Shown here: positions 1 through 11,341 of the stretch, piece by piece
Numbering within the stretch: position 1 is the stretch's first letter
How the letters are laid out: every line of letters begins with the position of its first letter
Source of the DNA: Tulasnella sp. 424
Taxonomy: Eukaryota; Basidiomycota; Agaricomycetes; Cantharellales; Tulasnellaceae
Direction of reading: 5' to 3'
DNA length: 64,000 bases
Assembly (NCBI GenBank): GCA_019633425.1
Contig: WSUB01000044.1
Coordinates: 1-64,000 of the forward strand
Position numbers and translations under genes: made by a program
Notes under the pieces: generated by a model
What the model saw: only the letters and a program-made list of their open reading frames with translations
Told to the model about the DNA's origin: nothing
The model's database searches: none

Positions 1-205
1 GGGGTAAAGTGAGTAAATTGAAGTGATGGACCGAGAGTCGAAATCGAACTCTTCCACGGTCGTCCCGGCTTCCGCAGCCGTTTCAATGAAGAGGACCTAC
101 ACTTGCCATTTTCGGTGAAAGAAGGAATGTGACCAACAAAAAGAGCATCCGCGTCCGGACCCCGCCGTTCTTCCGACCACCACCACTTCGGCTTCATCAT
201 CCACC
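1..205. other. Leader of array copy 1, no gene seen
   Basis: Sequence before the first array copy. It does not contain the upstream module (with CACGTG) that precedes copies 2-8, so copy 1 has a different or decayed promoter, or its leader lies outside the window. No convincing coding sequence. Confidence 0.4.
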
Positions 206-1699
206 ATGTCTTCAGCATCTAGACCACCAACAACTCCCCTTGTGCCAAGCGACGGCTCTACCGATACACCTTTGGGTTCGTCCTTGATCACACATTTCTG
301 TCTATATACGCATCTGATTCACAGTGGCCTGACAAGCAGCAGCAGCAGCACCCCCTCCTCAACTCAATCCCATGCCATGGACATCATTTGCAGGTGGCGC
401 TACCGACTTTGCGGCGCCCTTCATCCAATCCGTACAAAGGGTCGCCTTCCTTCAGGGTCGAATTAAAGATGACGAATGGATAGCCGAGTACGCCTCGACG
501 TCCTTCACCGACTCGGCGCTGGAGTGGTACGTAGGACTAGAGGAAGAGACACAATTAAGCTGGAAAAAGCTGCGAGTCGCCTTGGTTCAACGCTATCCGG
601 TTGAGCCCCCGAAACCAGTCCCTCCCCCAATTTCTGCACAGGCAACAGCAGCTCTACCAGCGATCACAGATACAGGCCGAATCGAAGTCATTAGACCTGA
701 GTTTGGGGATTTTCTTGGCTACTTATCCCAAGACTCGACGGGAAGGTTTGTGGTCGACCCCCGTCCCGGCAAAGCCCTCAAACTCAAAGCGGTGATTCAC
801 ACCAAAGCGAAACATCAGCATCAGAAGATATATAGCTTAAAAATGCTTAATGTGGGTCTACCTGTTTTCCCGGTGTACGTCGTTGTTTAGCCTTCCTTTT
901 TTTTGGGGGGGGGGGGGGTCACACAGGCTTCTAGCACCAAATTTGCCTTCCTGGGCCTGCAGCTGGTCAAGTTTCTACTGGAGGATCCAGATACTGCTCC
1001 TGAGACGGACTCATCCTCCTTGGATTGGAATTATATGCGAGATGTGCCATCTTGCTGCAAGCCTTTTAAGGATTACCCGACATCCTGGCAGAAGCGCACG
1101 CCATACGCGACATGGGAATTTGTTCCGACTACGGGAAGTAAGATGACACGCTCCAATTGTGATCAATCGCCTGGACACCTTAGCCAACTGAGAACGGACT
1201 CCCCCCTAGGTAAACCGGGGCCGTACTATATGAGAAAGGCGGAAGGATGAGATCAAAAGGCGCGAGTGGTATCGGCCGTTTGGACCATATCAAGTACCGC
1301 GGAGGATGTGACGGAACTGGGACTGACTTGGCCTGACGGAGACCATAGTCGTGGAAATGGTGAGCGACGGCATTTACCGCTGTCAAACTGGATGGATTCT
1401 AATTGATCTCATCTAGTAATTTCAGAGATGGCGATCGACCGTAAGTAGGCCCAGCACGTTCCTCGAGCACCCTCGCTTAGTACTTCTCTTCTATGCTTAG
1501 CTGTTCTTCATGGCGACGTGAAGACGGGTTTGCATGCCCACCCATTCAATTTTGTAAAGGGTTCAAGAATTACTTGGATGAAACTCGCGTCGTCCGTAAA
1601 CCCGTTCAAGTCAGATTACAATTAAAACTGGCTGACCCTTATCTATTACACCGTCTTGGTTCGCAGGTCATGCTGTTCAAACCGACCCCAACTGCTTGA
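206..1699 (+). pseudogene. Gag-like array gene, copy 1 (divergent, in-frame stop)
   Basis: Most diverged copy of the seven-exon family described at copy 2. Proposed exons: 206-275, 394-851, 927-1137, 1210-1359, 1426-1440, 1501-1595, 1667-1699. All junctions are phase-consistent, and exons 1, 4 and 7 have the same lengths (70, 150, 33 nt) as in the other copies. The Gag-like core is clear (FIQSVQRVAF, WIAEYAS, LEWYVGLEEETQLSWKKLR). Exon 4 has an in-frame TGA at 1248-1250 where the other copies have a sense codon after the conserved A-E-G; the frame stays open on either side, so this is one nonsense change. Exon 5 is 15 nt instead of 21. Intron 2 contains a run of about 14 G at 905-918. The last exon still encodes VMLFKPTPTA. 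Either a recent pseudogene or a protein ending after exon 4 starts. Confidence 0.6.
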
Positions 1700-2254
1700 A
1701 ACAGCTATTCACGGGAAGCTCAGTGCATCTTGGTGCACGAAGCCTTCGCTCGCGCATTCGCCTCAGCGTCTGGGATGCTTTAGATTATAAAATTACTGTG
1801 ATCGTGGTCCTAACAGTTCGACGGTGTGGCCAAATGCTATATAAATATATCGATGAGCCTAATCTATTCTGACCTCAGGGTTGCTAGTTGTCTTGAGCAG
1901 GAGCACAACACATCGTAAAACACGGGGTTCCGCGAATAAAGGCAAGGTCGTGTCAGAGTTAGAGTCGTGGATGGTAGTCGCCGGTGATCACTCCCATGCT
2001 ACTAGCATACTGAGTTTTAATTAAAGTCACTTCCTCCCCCCTCCCTCCAGCGGAATCGGTATACTAGACCGTCTTGTTCGCGGGAAAGGAGATGATACCA
2101 CGTGATGGCTCTAAACGCCGCTCGAATGCGGAGGTCCAGGAATTTCCTCTTAAGTGGGGGGCGAGGCCTGAACTGACGTTAATAACACGCGATCTCTAAA
2201 CCAACCCCATGCAGCACGTATACAACAACCACAACCTCAGCTTCACCAAATCCA
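1700..2254. promoter_or_regulatory. Spacer and upstream module of array copy 2
   Basis: Non-coding spacer. From about 2050 it matches the upstream module found before copies 3-8: an ATCGGTATAC / GGACCGTCTT type stretch, then CACGTG at 2099-2104, a GAGGTCCA(G/R)GAATTTCC stretch, and the ATG at 2255. The CACGTG lies 156 bp before the ATG. CACGTG is the core site of bHLH factors; the factor here is unknown. Confidence 0.55.
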
Positions 2255-3786
2255 ATGTCTTTGAAACACGGGTCACTGGAAGCCTTGCTCGCGCCTGATG
2301 ACGGCTCTCTCTGGACACTCCAGGGTTCGCAAATTCGTCTTCCTTCATCGCACCACTCCGTCCGCATCTAATGATATCTGACTTATGTTGGGCGGAAAAT
2401 CCACAGTTCCTCTTCCCCATCTCAATCCTGTCGTCTGGATACCATTTTCAGGCGATTCGGATGAGTCCGTGACATCATTCATTCAATCGGTGCAAAGAGT
2501 CGCATTTCAACATAATCGGATCAAAGACGACGAATGGATAGCCGAGCTCGCTTCGACGTGTTTCAAAGACACGGCGTTGCTGTGGTACCTTGGGCTGAAG
2601 AAAGAGACTCAATCCAGTTGGGTGAAGCTCCGGATCGCACTAATCAAGCACTATTCGGTCCAAGGCATCGCTCAGACACCTGAGCCATTCGTTACTGTTT
2701 CGCTCCAGCCAAAACGATCTCCCACAGCCCCCAAGCTCGCGGATATAGGTGTAATTGAAGTCCTACTATCACAGTTTGGAGATGTGTTGGGTTACCTGTC
2801 TCAAGACGAAATGGGAAAGTTTGTGGTTGATCCCGATGCGGGGAACGCTCTCCAACTCCAAAAAGTGCCTCATCCCGACTCAGGTCAACTTTTGAAGAAG
2901 ATTTACGGCCTGAGATTACTACATGTGAGTGGAATATCTCCAAATATCAGGAAGGGAACGCGATCTTGAGCCTTTCTTCTCCTGGGGGATTTCCTTAGCC
3001 TTCAGAGCCTCGATTTCCGTTCCTAGGTTTAAAACTAGTCAAGTTTCCAGGCGAGGATCCCAATATTGTGCCTCAATGGGAATCAAACCAAGGATACTGG
3101 AACCTTATCCAAGACGTACCAGCTTGCTGTAACATCCCAAATGCGTCACGGCGTTCAAGGTGGGGGTCCGCCCAGAAGACGACGTCACATGCAACATGGG
3201 ATTTCGTCCAAGCGACCAAAAGTAAGGCAGTAGCTCGTAATTGAGCCAGCACTCCGCCTTAAAATGATCCACCTAGGTAACTATGGGCAATACTACATCA
3301 GGAAGGCCGAAGGACAAGATCCAAAAACTCGAGTGGTATCAGCCGTATGGACTCTTTCCGACCCCGTGAATGGTATGGCAAAACTTGGATTGACTTGGCC
3401 CGACGGAAATGATACCAATGAAATTAGTGAGTAGCTGGTCCTTATCGTAGGCGAACTCGACTAAGTAATGACGATACTTGGCACTGGCAGCTTCTGAAAT
3501 ACAGCTCGAAGGTGAGAGTGCTCAATCGGCTGCCTCTTAAGAAGTCTGTCTAAAACGTCGTTCTATGCCAGCTTTTCTACCTAAGGATAAGGTCACGGAT
3601 TTACATGTCCATTCACGTGCCTTTGCGACGAGAGAGGATGCACCTTCGTTCCGATACTATGAGCGTCACGTCGTTCGTTGCTCCTTCTACGTTTGGAAAA
3701 TGGCGACACTAGCTAACTCCGCGTCGCATACCGTCTCTACTCATATGACACAGGTCTTGGTTTTCAAGCCAGTCTCAAGCACCTGA
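2255..3786 (+). CDS. Gag-like array gene, copy 2 (intact, ~362 aa)
   Basis: Exons 2255-2324, 2452-2924, 2999-3221, 3277-3426, 3491-3511, 3572-3690, 3754-3786; the sum is 1089 nt with every phase matching. Residues 1-24 are a short leader. About 25-95 resemble the capsid region of Ty3/gypsy Gag (retrotransposon gag family): FIQSVQRVAF, KDDEWIAELAS, then aliphatic-WY-x-G-L, a charged stretch, and SWxKLR-aliphatic-ALxKxY. A conserved block follows (IEVLLSQFGDVLGYLSQD, FVVDP). Exon 3 carries a DPN-x-VPQW stretch, a VPACC cysteine pair and TWDFVQ. Exon 4 carries YYIRKAEG and VVSAVWT. Exon 7 encodes VLVFKPVSST. No zinc knuckle and no pol domain are seen. Intron 1 starts GTTCGC; its acceptor could be TTTCAG at 2451 (used here) or an upstream AG, which is also in phase. 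Function unknown; the resemblance to Gag is by eye. Confidence 0.65.
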
Positions 3787-4479
3787 AATCCGGCCCGACA
3801 GGAAACTGTGCAATTGATCGGAGTCTCTTCTTGTAACCTAAATGTGAATGATTTCTGCTCCTAGCCTTTAATTGCCGTCCACATGAAAGAAAGAAGAAAA
3901 CGACAATAAAATAGTAAATGGATCTTCCAAATCGAGACACTATTATATATCAAACCCCAGGTATGCGGTAGTGGACATCCACTCGACTGTTTCTGTATCA
4001 CGGGCGGCATCTGGTAGGTTGTTCACGCTATTTATAGAGTTCAGTGTGAGTTTTACCGTTGAGAGAATCGTCAAAATTATCGAGGGGTAAGAGACTGGCA
4101 TCGGAAACCATTCCTTTCGACGCAAAAATGCTACTATCGGCTGCCTTTAATCCAAGCTCCGTCGTTGATCGACAGCTCGATGGACTGACAGTCGCGGGAA
4201 GTGCCGGAAACAAGCCCAACAAATAATCAAAACGTTGGAGAGTCGGAGTGCCTCATCGGAGTTATAGTCGAGGCTTAGCTCAAGGGTATGCAGGAAGGGA
4301 AGAGGATACATGCTAGGAGATTTGACTTGGATACCTGAATTTACGGAAGTGGCAACTAGATGGCAACCGCGTTGTAGGCTATCTGCTTCAGATTGACTGG
4401 GATTGAGGGAGTTCCCGACTATCTGCATGTTTGCTGGCTTGTAGATGCTTGTATTTAAGCAACTCTAAGCCCTGTGACA
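3787..4479. other. Spacer after copy 2
   Basis: Array spacer. 3900-4290 holds the downstream module also seen after other copies (around 7.0-7.3, 9.2-9.5, 11.5-11.9, 14.0-14.3, 16.3-16.6, 18.6-18.9 kb), recognisable by GTCGTTGATCGACAG and GACTGACAGT stretches. The remainder to 4479 is unlike the other spacers and has no gene I can support. Confidence 0.45.
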
Positions 4480-4690
4480 GCTGTTGTTTGTCACTCTGAA
4501 CTCGGGGGCTTGCATGCAGGCTCATGCCCATAACTTTACGAGAAACGCCACGGCTTTCTTGAATAAAAGTCATATCGCTAGTACATCCGTCCAAGGTTCC
4601 GGTTCTGTGATACTGATATATACTTTGTCTTGCAATGTCTTCAATTGGCTCATCAGGTTTTGGTTTTCAAGCAAGCCTTGAGTGCCTAAA
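4480..4690 (+). pseudogene. Relic of a ninth array copy (3' exons only)
   Basis: The extra ~650 bp between copies 2 and 3 contains a piece like the family's last two exons. A stretch encoding QAHAHNFTRNA resembles the exon 6 GLHAHSRPFA motif. An AG acceptor at 4652-4653 is followed by a short open exon reading VLVFKQALSA and a stop, matching the exon 7 tails VLVFKQVSSP and VLVFKPVSST of other copies. No Gag-like exon 2 lies upstream, so this is a 5'-truncated remnant. A second copy of the downstream module follows at about 4860-5000. Confidence 0.5.
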
Positions 4691-4859
4691 AGGTGCTTGT
4701 CACAAAATCGGATACAGAACATGGAAGCGGGCCCTTCCGGTAACTTGTTTTCGAAAGCTTCGTAGTCATAATTGGCATTGTGATTGGAGTGATCTATTTC
4801 GAGGGGCAAGGCAGCAATACGAGGCGCGTTCCACATAAACTCCTGACTCCCAATTTCCT

Positions 4860-5234
4860 GTTCCTTTCAAGCTCGATGGACTGACAGTTGCGGAAATTGC
4901 CGGAAGCGAACCAACGAATTCGAAAAGGCCAAAACGTCTGAGAGTCGGGGTGCATCATCGAAAACTGGTATAATCGGTATTTAACGCGAGGATGCATGCG
5001 ATAAGGGAAATTAGGGGCGCGTACTAAGAGTTGGGAATCGGTATACCGGACCGTCTTCTTCACGGGGAAAGGAGACCATACCACGTGATATATAGCGTCT
5101 AGACGCGGCCTCACATGAGGAGGTCCAGGCATTTCCTTTTAAGTGAAAGGCGAGACCAGAGCCAACAAACGATATTAAACCAAACCCCTGTGGACCTTTA
5201 TTCCACAACCACAGTCTCAGCTTCATCACATCCA
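4860..5234. promoter_or_regulatory. Upstream module of array copy 3
   Basis: Downstream module of the relic, then the conserved promoter-like module: ATCGGTATACCGGACCGTCT, CACGTG at 5082-5087 (153 bp before the ATG at 5235) with a TATATAG stretch just after it, and the GAGGTCCAGGCATTTCC stretch. Copies 3 and 4 share the TATATAG. Confidence 0.5.
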
Positions 5235-6759
5235 ATGACCTCGCTATACGGACCACTGGAGGCCTTGCTCACATCTGATGACGGATCTATCGGGACACCC
5301 CAAGGTTCGAGAATTTGCCTTCCTTGATCGCACGTTTCCGTCCACATTTAATCTGACTCACATTGGTCGAAATGGTGCAGCTCCTCTTCCTCCCCTTAAT
5401 CCTGTCGTCTGGATATCATTTTCAGGTGGTTCCAACGATTCTGTAACATCGTTCATTCAATCGGTGCAGAGGGTCGCATTTCAGCACAATCGAATGAAAG
5501 ACGATGAATGGATAGCTGAGCTCGCTTCGACATGTTTCACAGACACGGCGTTGCTGTGGTACCTTGAGCTGGAGAGAGAGACTCGATGTAGTTGGGAGAA
5601 GCTCCGGATCGCATTAGTCAAACGCTATCTGGTCCAAGGCGCTATCCAGACGCCTCAGCCAGTAGTCACTGTTCCAGCCCAGTCAAAGCTATCTCCCACA
5701 GAGCCCAACGGTCTAGCCCTCGAGCTGAACGGTATAGGTATAATAGAGGTCCTTCTATCGCAGTTTGGAGATGTGTTGGGTTACCTGTCTAAAGACTCAG
5801 AGGGAAACTTTGTGGTTGACCCTAATACCGAGAGGGCTCTCAAACTCCAAACACTGCTTCATACAGACTCAGACCAGCCTCTTAAGAAAATTTACAGCTT
5901 GAAATTACTCGATGTGAGTGGAATATCCTTGATATACTAGAAGGAGAATGCGATCTTTGAGGCTTCTCCTGGGGTATTTCCGTAGGCTCCAGATCCTCGA
6001 TTTCCATTCCTGGGTTTGAAACTTGTCAAGTTCCCAGGAGAGGATCCCAATGTTGTGCCTCAATGGAACGCAGATCATGGCAACTGGCCCCGTATTCAAG
6101 ACGTACCGGCTTGCTGTAGGCTCCCAAAGGGAGGGGGTGAAGGAGGGCACAACCCGCAGATGACGTCACATGCGACATGGGATTTCGTCCAATGTACCGA
6201 AAGTAAGGTAACAGCACATGATTGACCCGGCATCCCGCCTGAGAATGATGAACCTAGGTGATTTTGAGCAATACTACATTAGGAGCGCCCAAGGATCAGA
6301 TCCAAAAACTCGAGTGGTATCAGCCGTATGGACTATTTCCGACCCTATGAATCGTGTGGCGAGGCTTGGATTAACTTGGCCAGATGGAAATGGTACCAAT
6401 GAGATTAGTGAGTAGCAGTCTTAATCGCAGACGAACTCGACTAAGTGATGACGACACTTGGCAGTTTCTGAAATACAGCTCGAGGGTGAGAATGCTCAAT
6501 CAGCTGTATCTCAGGGGCTCTGTCTAAAACATCGTTCTATACCAGCTTTTCTACATAAGGATGAGATCACGGGTTTACATGCCCATTCACGTCCCTTTGC
6601 GACGAAACCGGAACCATCGTGGTTCCAACTCCGTACCTATGAGAGTCACGTCGTTCGTTGCTTCGTCTACGTTTGAAAACTGGCAATGCAGGTTGACTCC
6701 GCGTCGCACGTCGCCTTTACTCATAGATCTTCCTATTCAAGCAAGCCTCAAACCACTAA
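5235..6759 (+). CDS. Gag-like array gene, copy 3 (intact, ~367 aa)
   Basis: Exons 5235-5304, 5426-5913, 5986-6202, 6258-6407, 6465-6485, 6546-6670, 6727-6759; total 1104 nt, all phases consistent. Intron 1 begins GTTCGA. The insert between the Gag-like core and the IEVLLSQFGDVLGYLSKD block is longer than in copy 2 and rich in Pro and Ala. The exon 3 cysteine pair (VPACC) is present. The last exon encodes IFLFKQASNH and is reached through a 56-nt intron whose donor is GTTTGA, weak but at the conserved position. The start is chosen because TCCA-ATG and the first 23 codons align across copies. Confidence 0.65.
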
Positions 6760-7519
6760 GATCCGGCCTGACAGGAAACTGTGGAACTGATAAAAGTCCC
6801 TTCTTGCAATCAAATCTTCAACATTACGCTTTCTATTACCAGCTTTGAGATACTGACCCTATGAGTGTAAAGAGGAAAACGTGGGAAAGTGAGAGGAAGA
6901 GGTGTTTGATAACTATGCCAAAATGATTGCTGTAACCGTCGTATCTGGAGCGAATGAATCTTTTGACTGTCTAAATAAACCTCCGCCTGGGTAGTTGACC
7001 TCCAAATTTTTGTTTCTGAGACACGGGGAACACATGGGGTCTCAAACGAGGGAATCGTCAAAGATATCGAGCGGCAAGAGGTTGGTCTTTGAAGCCATTT
7101 GTTTCCAGGCGCAAGTCGACTGACTTGGGATGCAAGCTTCGTCGCCGATCGAAAGCTCGATGGAACGACAATTGCGGAAATTGCGGGAAGCGAACCCAGG
7201 GAATTCGGAAAGGCCAAAACGTCTGAAAGTGGGATTACATCATCGAAAACCGGTATAGTCGGGATTTACCGCGAGGGTGCATGCAAGACGGGAAATTAGG
7301 GGCACGTACTAAGAGTTGGTAATCGGTATACCGGACCGTCTTCTTCACGCGGAAAGGAGACCACACCACGTGATATATAGCGTTTAGACGCGCCCTCACA
7401 TGGGGAGGTCCGTGCATTTCCTCTTAAGTGAAAGGCGAGACCTGAACTAACAAACGATATTAAACCAAACCCCTGGGGACGCTTAGTCGACAACCACAGT
7501 CTCAGCTTCATCACATCCA
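6760..7519. promoter_or_regulatory. Spacer and upstream module of copy 4
   Basis: Downstream module (about 6840-7300), then the promoter-like module with CACGTG at 7367-7372, 153 bp before the next ATG, followed by TATATAG. Within the downstream module a plus-strand frame reading FPGASRLTWDASF is open; the same peptide recurs after copies 4 and 7, but no start, splice context or independent evidence makes it a gene. Confidence 0.45.
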
Positions 7520-8916
7520 ATGTCCTCGCTATACGGACCACTGGAGGCCTTGCTCACATCTGATGACGGCCCAATCGGGACACCCCAGGGTTCGCAAATT
7601 CGTCGCAGGTTTCCGTCCACGTTTAATCTGACTCGCGCTGTTTGGAAGGTGCAGTCCCTCTTCCTCCCCTCAATCCTGTCGTCTGGATATCATTTTCAGG
7701 TGGTCCCAATGACTCCGTGACATCGTTCATCCAATCGGTGCAAAGGGTCGCATTTCAGCACAATCGGATCAAGGACGATGAATGGATAGCTGAGCTCGCC
7801 TCGACGTGTTTCACAGAGACGGCGTTGCTGTGGTACCTTGAGCTGGATAAAAAGACTCGATGTAGTTGGGAGAAGCTCCGGATTGCATTGGTCAAGCACT
7901 ATTCGGTTCAAGGCGCTGCGCAGACGCCTAAGCTAGTCACCGTTTCGCCCCAGCCAAATCCATCAACAACAGCGCCCAAGCTCCCGGATATATGTATAGT
8001 CGAGGTTCTCCTATCGCAGTTTGGGGCTGTGTTGGGTTACCTGTCTCAAGACTTGTCGGGGAATTTCGTGATTGACCCTAATACCGAAAAGGCTCTCAAA
8101 TTCCAAACGCTGCTTCATACCGAGTCAGATCAACCTCTTAAGAAAATTTACAGCTTGAGATTACTCAATGTGAGTGGAATGGTTCCCAGTGACTAGGAAG
8201 AGAATACGATCTTTTAGGCTTTCTTCTCCTGGGGATTTTCATAGGCTCCGGATCCTCGATTTCCATTCCTGGGTTTGAAATTGGTCAAGTTTCAAGGGGA
8301 GGATCCCAATATTGTGCCTCAATGGGAATCGGACCAAGGATACTGGAACCATATCCAAGACGTACCAGCTTGCTGTAAGGTCAGACTGTCAAGGGGGTAC
8401 GGCCGGACGACGTCATATGCGACATGGGATTTCGTCCAATGTACCGAAAGTAAGATAATAGCTCGTAATTCAGCCGGTATCTCGCCTGAAAATGATGCAC
8501 CTAGGTGACAATGAACGATACTACATTAGGAAGGCCCAAGGACCAGAAACAAAGACTCGAGTAGTATCAGCAGTATGGACTATTTCCGACCCTGTGAATG
8601 GTATGGCAAGGCTTGGATTGACTTGGCCCAACGGAAATTATACCAATGAAATTAGCGAGTAGCGTTCCTCATCGCAGGCGAACTCGACTAAATGATGACG
8701 ATACTGGGCAGTTTCTGAAATACAGCTCGAGGGTGAGAATGCTCAATCAGCTGCATCGCGGGACTCTGTCTAAAACGTCGTTCTATGCCAGCTTTTCTAC
8801 ATAAGGATGGGATCACGGGGTTGCATGCCCATTCACGTCCCTTTGCGACGAGACCGGATGCATCGTCGTCCCAACTCCAGCTCTATGAGAGTCCCGTCGT
8901 TCGTTGCTTCGTCTAA
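7520..8916 (+). CDS. Gag-like array gene, copy 4 (two lesions)
   Basis: Exons 7520-7589, 7700-8169, 8245-8449, 8505-8654, 8712-8732, 8792-8916. Two departures from the family are visible. First, the intron 4 donor is GCGAGT (8655-8660) where all other copies have GTGRGT; if GC is not spliced, the frame stops at TAG seven bases later. Second, exon 6 ends in TAA at 8914-8916, where other copies have a sense codon just before the GTTTGG donor, so the conserved tail is lost, although its exon (VLLFKPASSP, after an AG near 8972) is still there. If the GC donor works, the product is about 346 aa. The Gag-like core and the IVEVLLSQFGAVLGYLSQD block are intact. Confidence 0.55.
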
Positions 8917-9510
8917 GTTTGGAAACCGACAATGTTGGCTGACTAGTACGCATCGCAAATCGGCTCTGCTCGTAGGTCCTCCTTTTCAAGCCAGCCTCAA
9001 GCCCCTAAGACCAGGACTGACAGGGAACTGTATAATTGATAAGAGTTGACCATCCTTATGGATGTAAAGACCAGAAAAACGGGAAAGTGAGAGGAAGAGG
9101 TACTTGATAATTATGCCAAAATGATTGCTGTAACCATCGTATCTGGAGTGAATGAATCTTTTGGGTCGAAGTGTTATTATCTGTCTTAACCTCCGCCTGG
9201 GTAGTAGACCTCGTAAATTTTGTTTCTGAGACACGGGGAATACAGGGAGAGTTCAATTGAGGGAGTCGTCAAAAATATCGAGCGGCAAGAGGTTGACCTT
9301 CAAAGCCATTCATTTCCAGGCGCAAGTCGACTGACTTGGGATGCAAGCTTCGTCGTCGATCGAGGGCTCCATGAACTGACGGTTGCGGAAACTGCCAGAA
9401 GCGAACCCAACGAATTCGAAAAAGTTCAAACGTCCGAGAGTCGGAGTACATCATCAGCTGAGGTATAGTCGGGATTTAGCGCAAGGTGCATGCAAGAAGG
9501 GAAATTAGGG
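8917..9510. other. Spacer after copy 4
   Basis: Holds the skipped exon 7 relic, then the array's downstream module (about 9050-9500), with the GTCGACTGACTTGGGATGCA stretch and the open FPGASRLTWDASF frame. Nothing else recognised. Confidence 0.45.
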
Positions 9511-9522
9511 GCGCCTAGTAAG

Positions 9523-9633
9523 ATGATGATGATGATAATCTAAATTTATTACGCGCGAGCAGACTGCCGTGAGACGTCAAGGTGCGCGGGGGGACAGTAC
9601 CCCAGATACCCCGCTTACAACCAGTAGCTACCA
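9523..9633 (-). mobile_element. 111-bp SINE-like insertion with 12-bp target duplication
   Basis: The array's upstream module is interrupted here. The 12-mer GCGCCTAGTAAG occurs at 9511-9522 and exactly again at 9634-9645, directly flanking a 111-bp segment absent from the equivalent position of all other copies, where GGCGC(G/C)(T)ACTAAGAG is continuous. On the minus strand the segment ends with TTTAGATTATC followed by ATC repeats, like the simple-repeat tail of a non-LTR retroposon. The size, tail and target duplication fit a short non-autonomous retroposon. It has no coding capacity. Its source family and a possible tRNA- or 5S-derived head cannot be judged here. Confidence 0.6.
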
Positions 9634-9851
9634 GCGCCTAGTAAGAGTATGGAATCGGCATACCGGACCGTCTTATTCCTGGGGGAAGCAGATCATACCA
9701 CGTGATACCGTTTAGACGCGCCCTCACATGAGGAGGTCCAGAAATTTCCTCTTTCGAAGTGGAGCTGAGCTAACACACGACATCCAAACCAGCCCCACGT
9801 GTATGTGGACACTTCTTCGACAACCACAAAGTCTCAACTTCATCACATCCA
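9634..9851. promoter_or_regulatory. Upstream module of copy 5
   Basis: The promoter-like module resumes after the insertion: ATCGGCATACCGGACCGTCT, CACGTG at 9699-9704 (153 bp before the ATG), GAGGTCCAGAAATTTCC and a CTTCATCACATCCA leader. Confidence 0.5.
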
Positions 9852-11341
9852 ATGTCATCGTTACGTGGACCACTGGAATCCTTGCTCACATTTGATGACG
9901 GTCCTATCGGGACACCGCAGGGTTCGCGAATCCGTCTGCCTTGATCGCACATTTCCGCACACATCTAACCTGATTCACGTTAGTTGGAAAAGTCGCAACT
10001 CCTCTTCCTCACCTCAATCCTGTCGTCTGGATATCATTTTCAGGTGCCCCCAATGAATCAGTGACATCGTTCATTCAATCCGTGCAAAGGGTCGCATTTC
10101 AACATAGCCGAATCAAGGACGATGAATGGATAGCCGAGCTCGCTTCGACGTGTTTCACAGAAACGGCGTTGCTGTGGTACCTTGAGCTGGATAAAAAGAC
10201 TCGATGTAGTTGGGAGAAGCTCCGGATTGCATTGGTCAAGCGCTATTCGGTTCAAGGCGGCGCGCAGACGGCTCAGCTAGTCACCGTTTTGCCCCAGCCA
10301 AAGCCATCTCCCACAGCGCCCAAGCTCCCGGATATAGGCATGATTGAGGTTTTATTATCGCAGTTTGGAGATGTATTGGGTTACCTGTCTCAAGACTCCA
10401 GGGGGAAGTTCGTGGTGGACCCTGATGCGGAAAAGGCTCTCAAACTCCAAAAGGTGCTGCATACCGACTCAGAGCAACCCTATAGCAAAATTTACAGCTT
10501 GAGATTACTCGATGTGAGTGAGATATATTCCAGCTATTACGAAGAGGATGCGATCTTTTAGGCTTTCTTCTGGGGATTTCCGCAGGCCTCAAGGGATCCT
10601 CGATTTCCGTTCCTGGGTCTGAAACTAGTCAAGTTTCCAGAAGAGGATCCCAATAGTGTGCCTCAGTGGGAGTCAGACCAAGGATGCTGGAGCCCTATGG
10701 ACGACATCCCAGCTTGCTGTAGTCTCCCGTGGTCATCGCAATGGGGGTCGAGGACGACGGCACACGCGGCATGGGATTTCACCCAGGCTACCGAAAGTAT
10801 GATAATAGCTCATGATTCTAGTCAGTGTCCCGCCTAAAAATGATTCACCTAGGTGCTTTTGAGCGATATTACGTCAGGAGGGCCGAAGGACTGGATCCAA
10901 AAACTCGAGTGATATCAGCCGTATGGACTATATTCGACCCCGTGAATCGCATGGCAGGACTTGGATTGACTTGGCCCAATGGAAATACTCGCAATGCGAT
11001 TGGTGAGTAGGGGTCTTTATCGCAGCCGAACTCGATTGAGTGATGAACGTACTTGGCAGTTTCTGAAATACCTCTCACGGGTAAGCATGCCCAACCAGCT
11101 GCCTCCGAAGAGCTCTCTCTGAAATGTCGTTCTATACTAGCTGTTATACATAAGAGCGGGATCAGGGGTTTGCATGTCCATTCATATGACCTGATAGAAA
11201 GGGTGGAACCATACTGCTCGCATGAGAAATCCGTCGTTCGTAGCTTGGTCTCAGTTTGGAAACTGGCGAGACTAGCTGACTCCGCGTCGTACTCGTCTCT
11301 GCTTGCAGGTGTTGGTTTTCAAACAAGTCTCAAGCCCCTGA
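9852..11341 (+). CDS. Gag-like array gene, copy 5 (intact, ~355 aa)
   Basis: Exons 9852-9921, 10044-10513, 10586-10796, 10853-11002, 11060-11080, 11141-11253, 11309-11341; total 1068 nt, in frame throughout. The intron 3 donor is GTATGA. The upstream alternative acceptor for intron 1 (GTGCAG in copies 3, 4, 6 and 8) is mutated here, as it is in copy 7; another in-phase AG exists at 9982-9983. Exon 3 has the VPACC-equivalent IPACC. The last exon encodes VLVFKQVSSP. The first exon (SLRGPLESLLTFDDGP) is nearly the same as that of copy 7, which points to a closer relationship between copies 5 and 7. Confidence 0.65.

Noticed and set aside
22..60. tRNA-like GTTCGATTT box on the minus strand near the window start
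   Set aside because: No matching A box, acceptor stem or anticodon arm can be folded around it.
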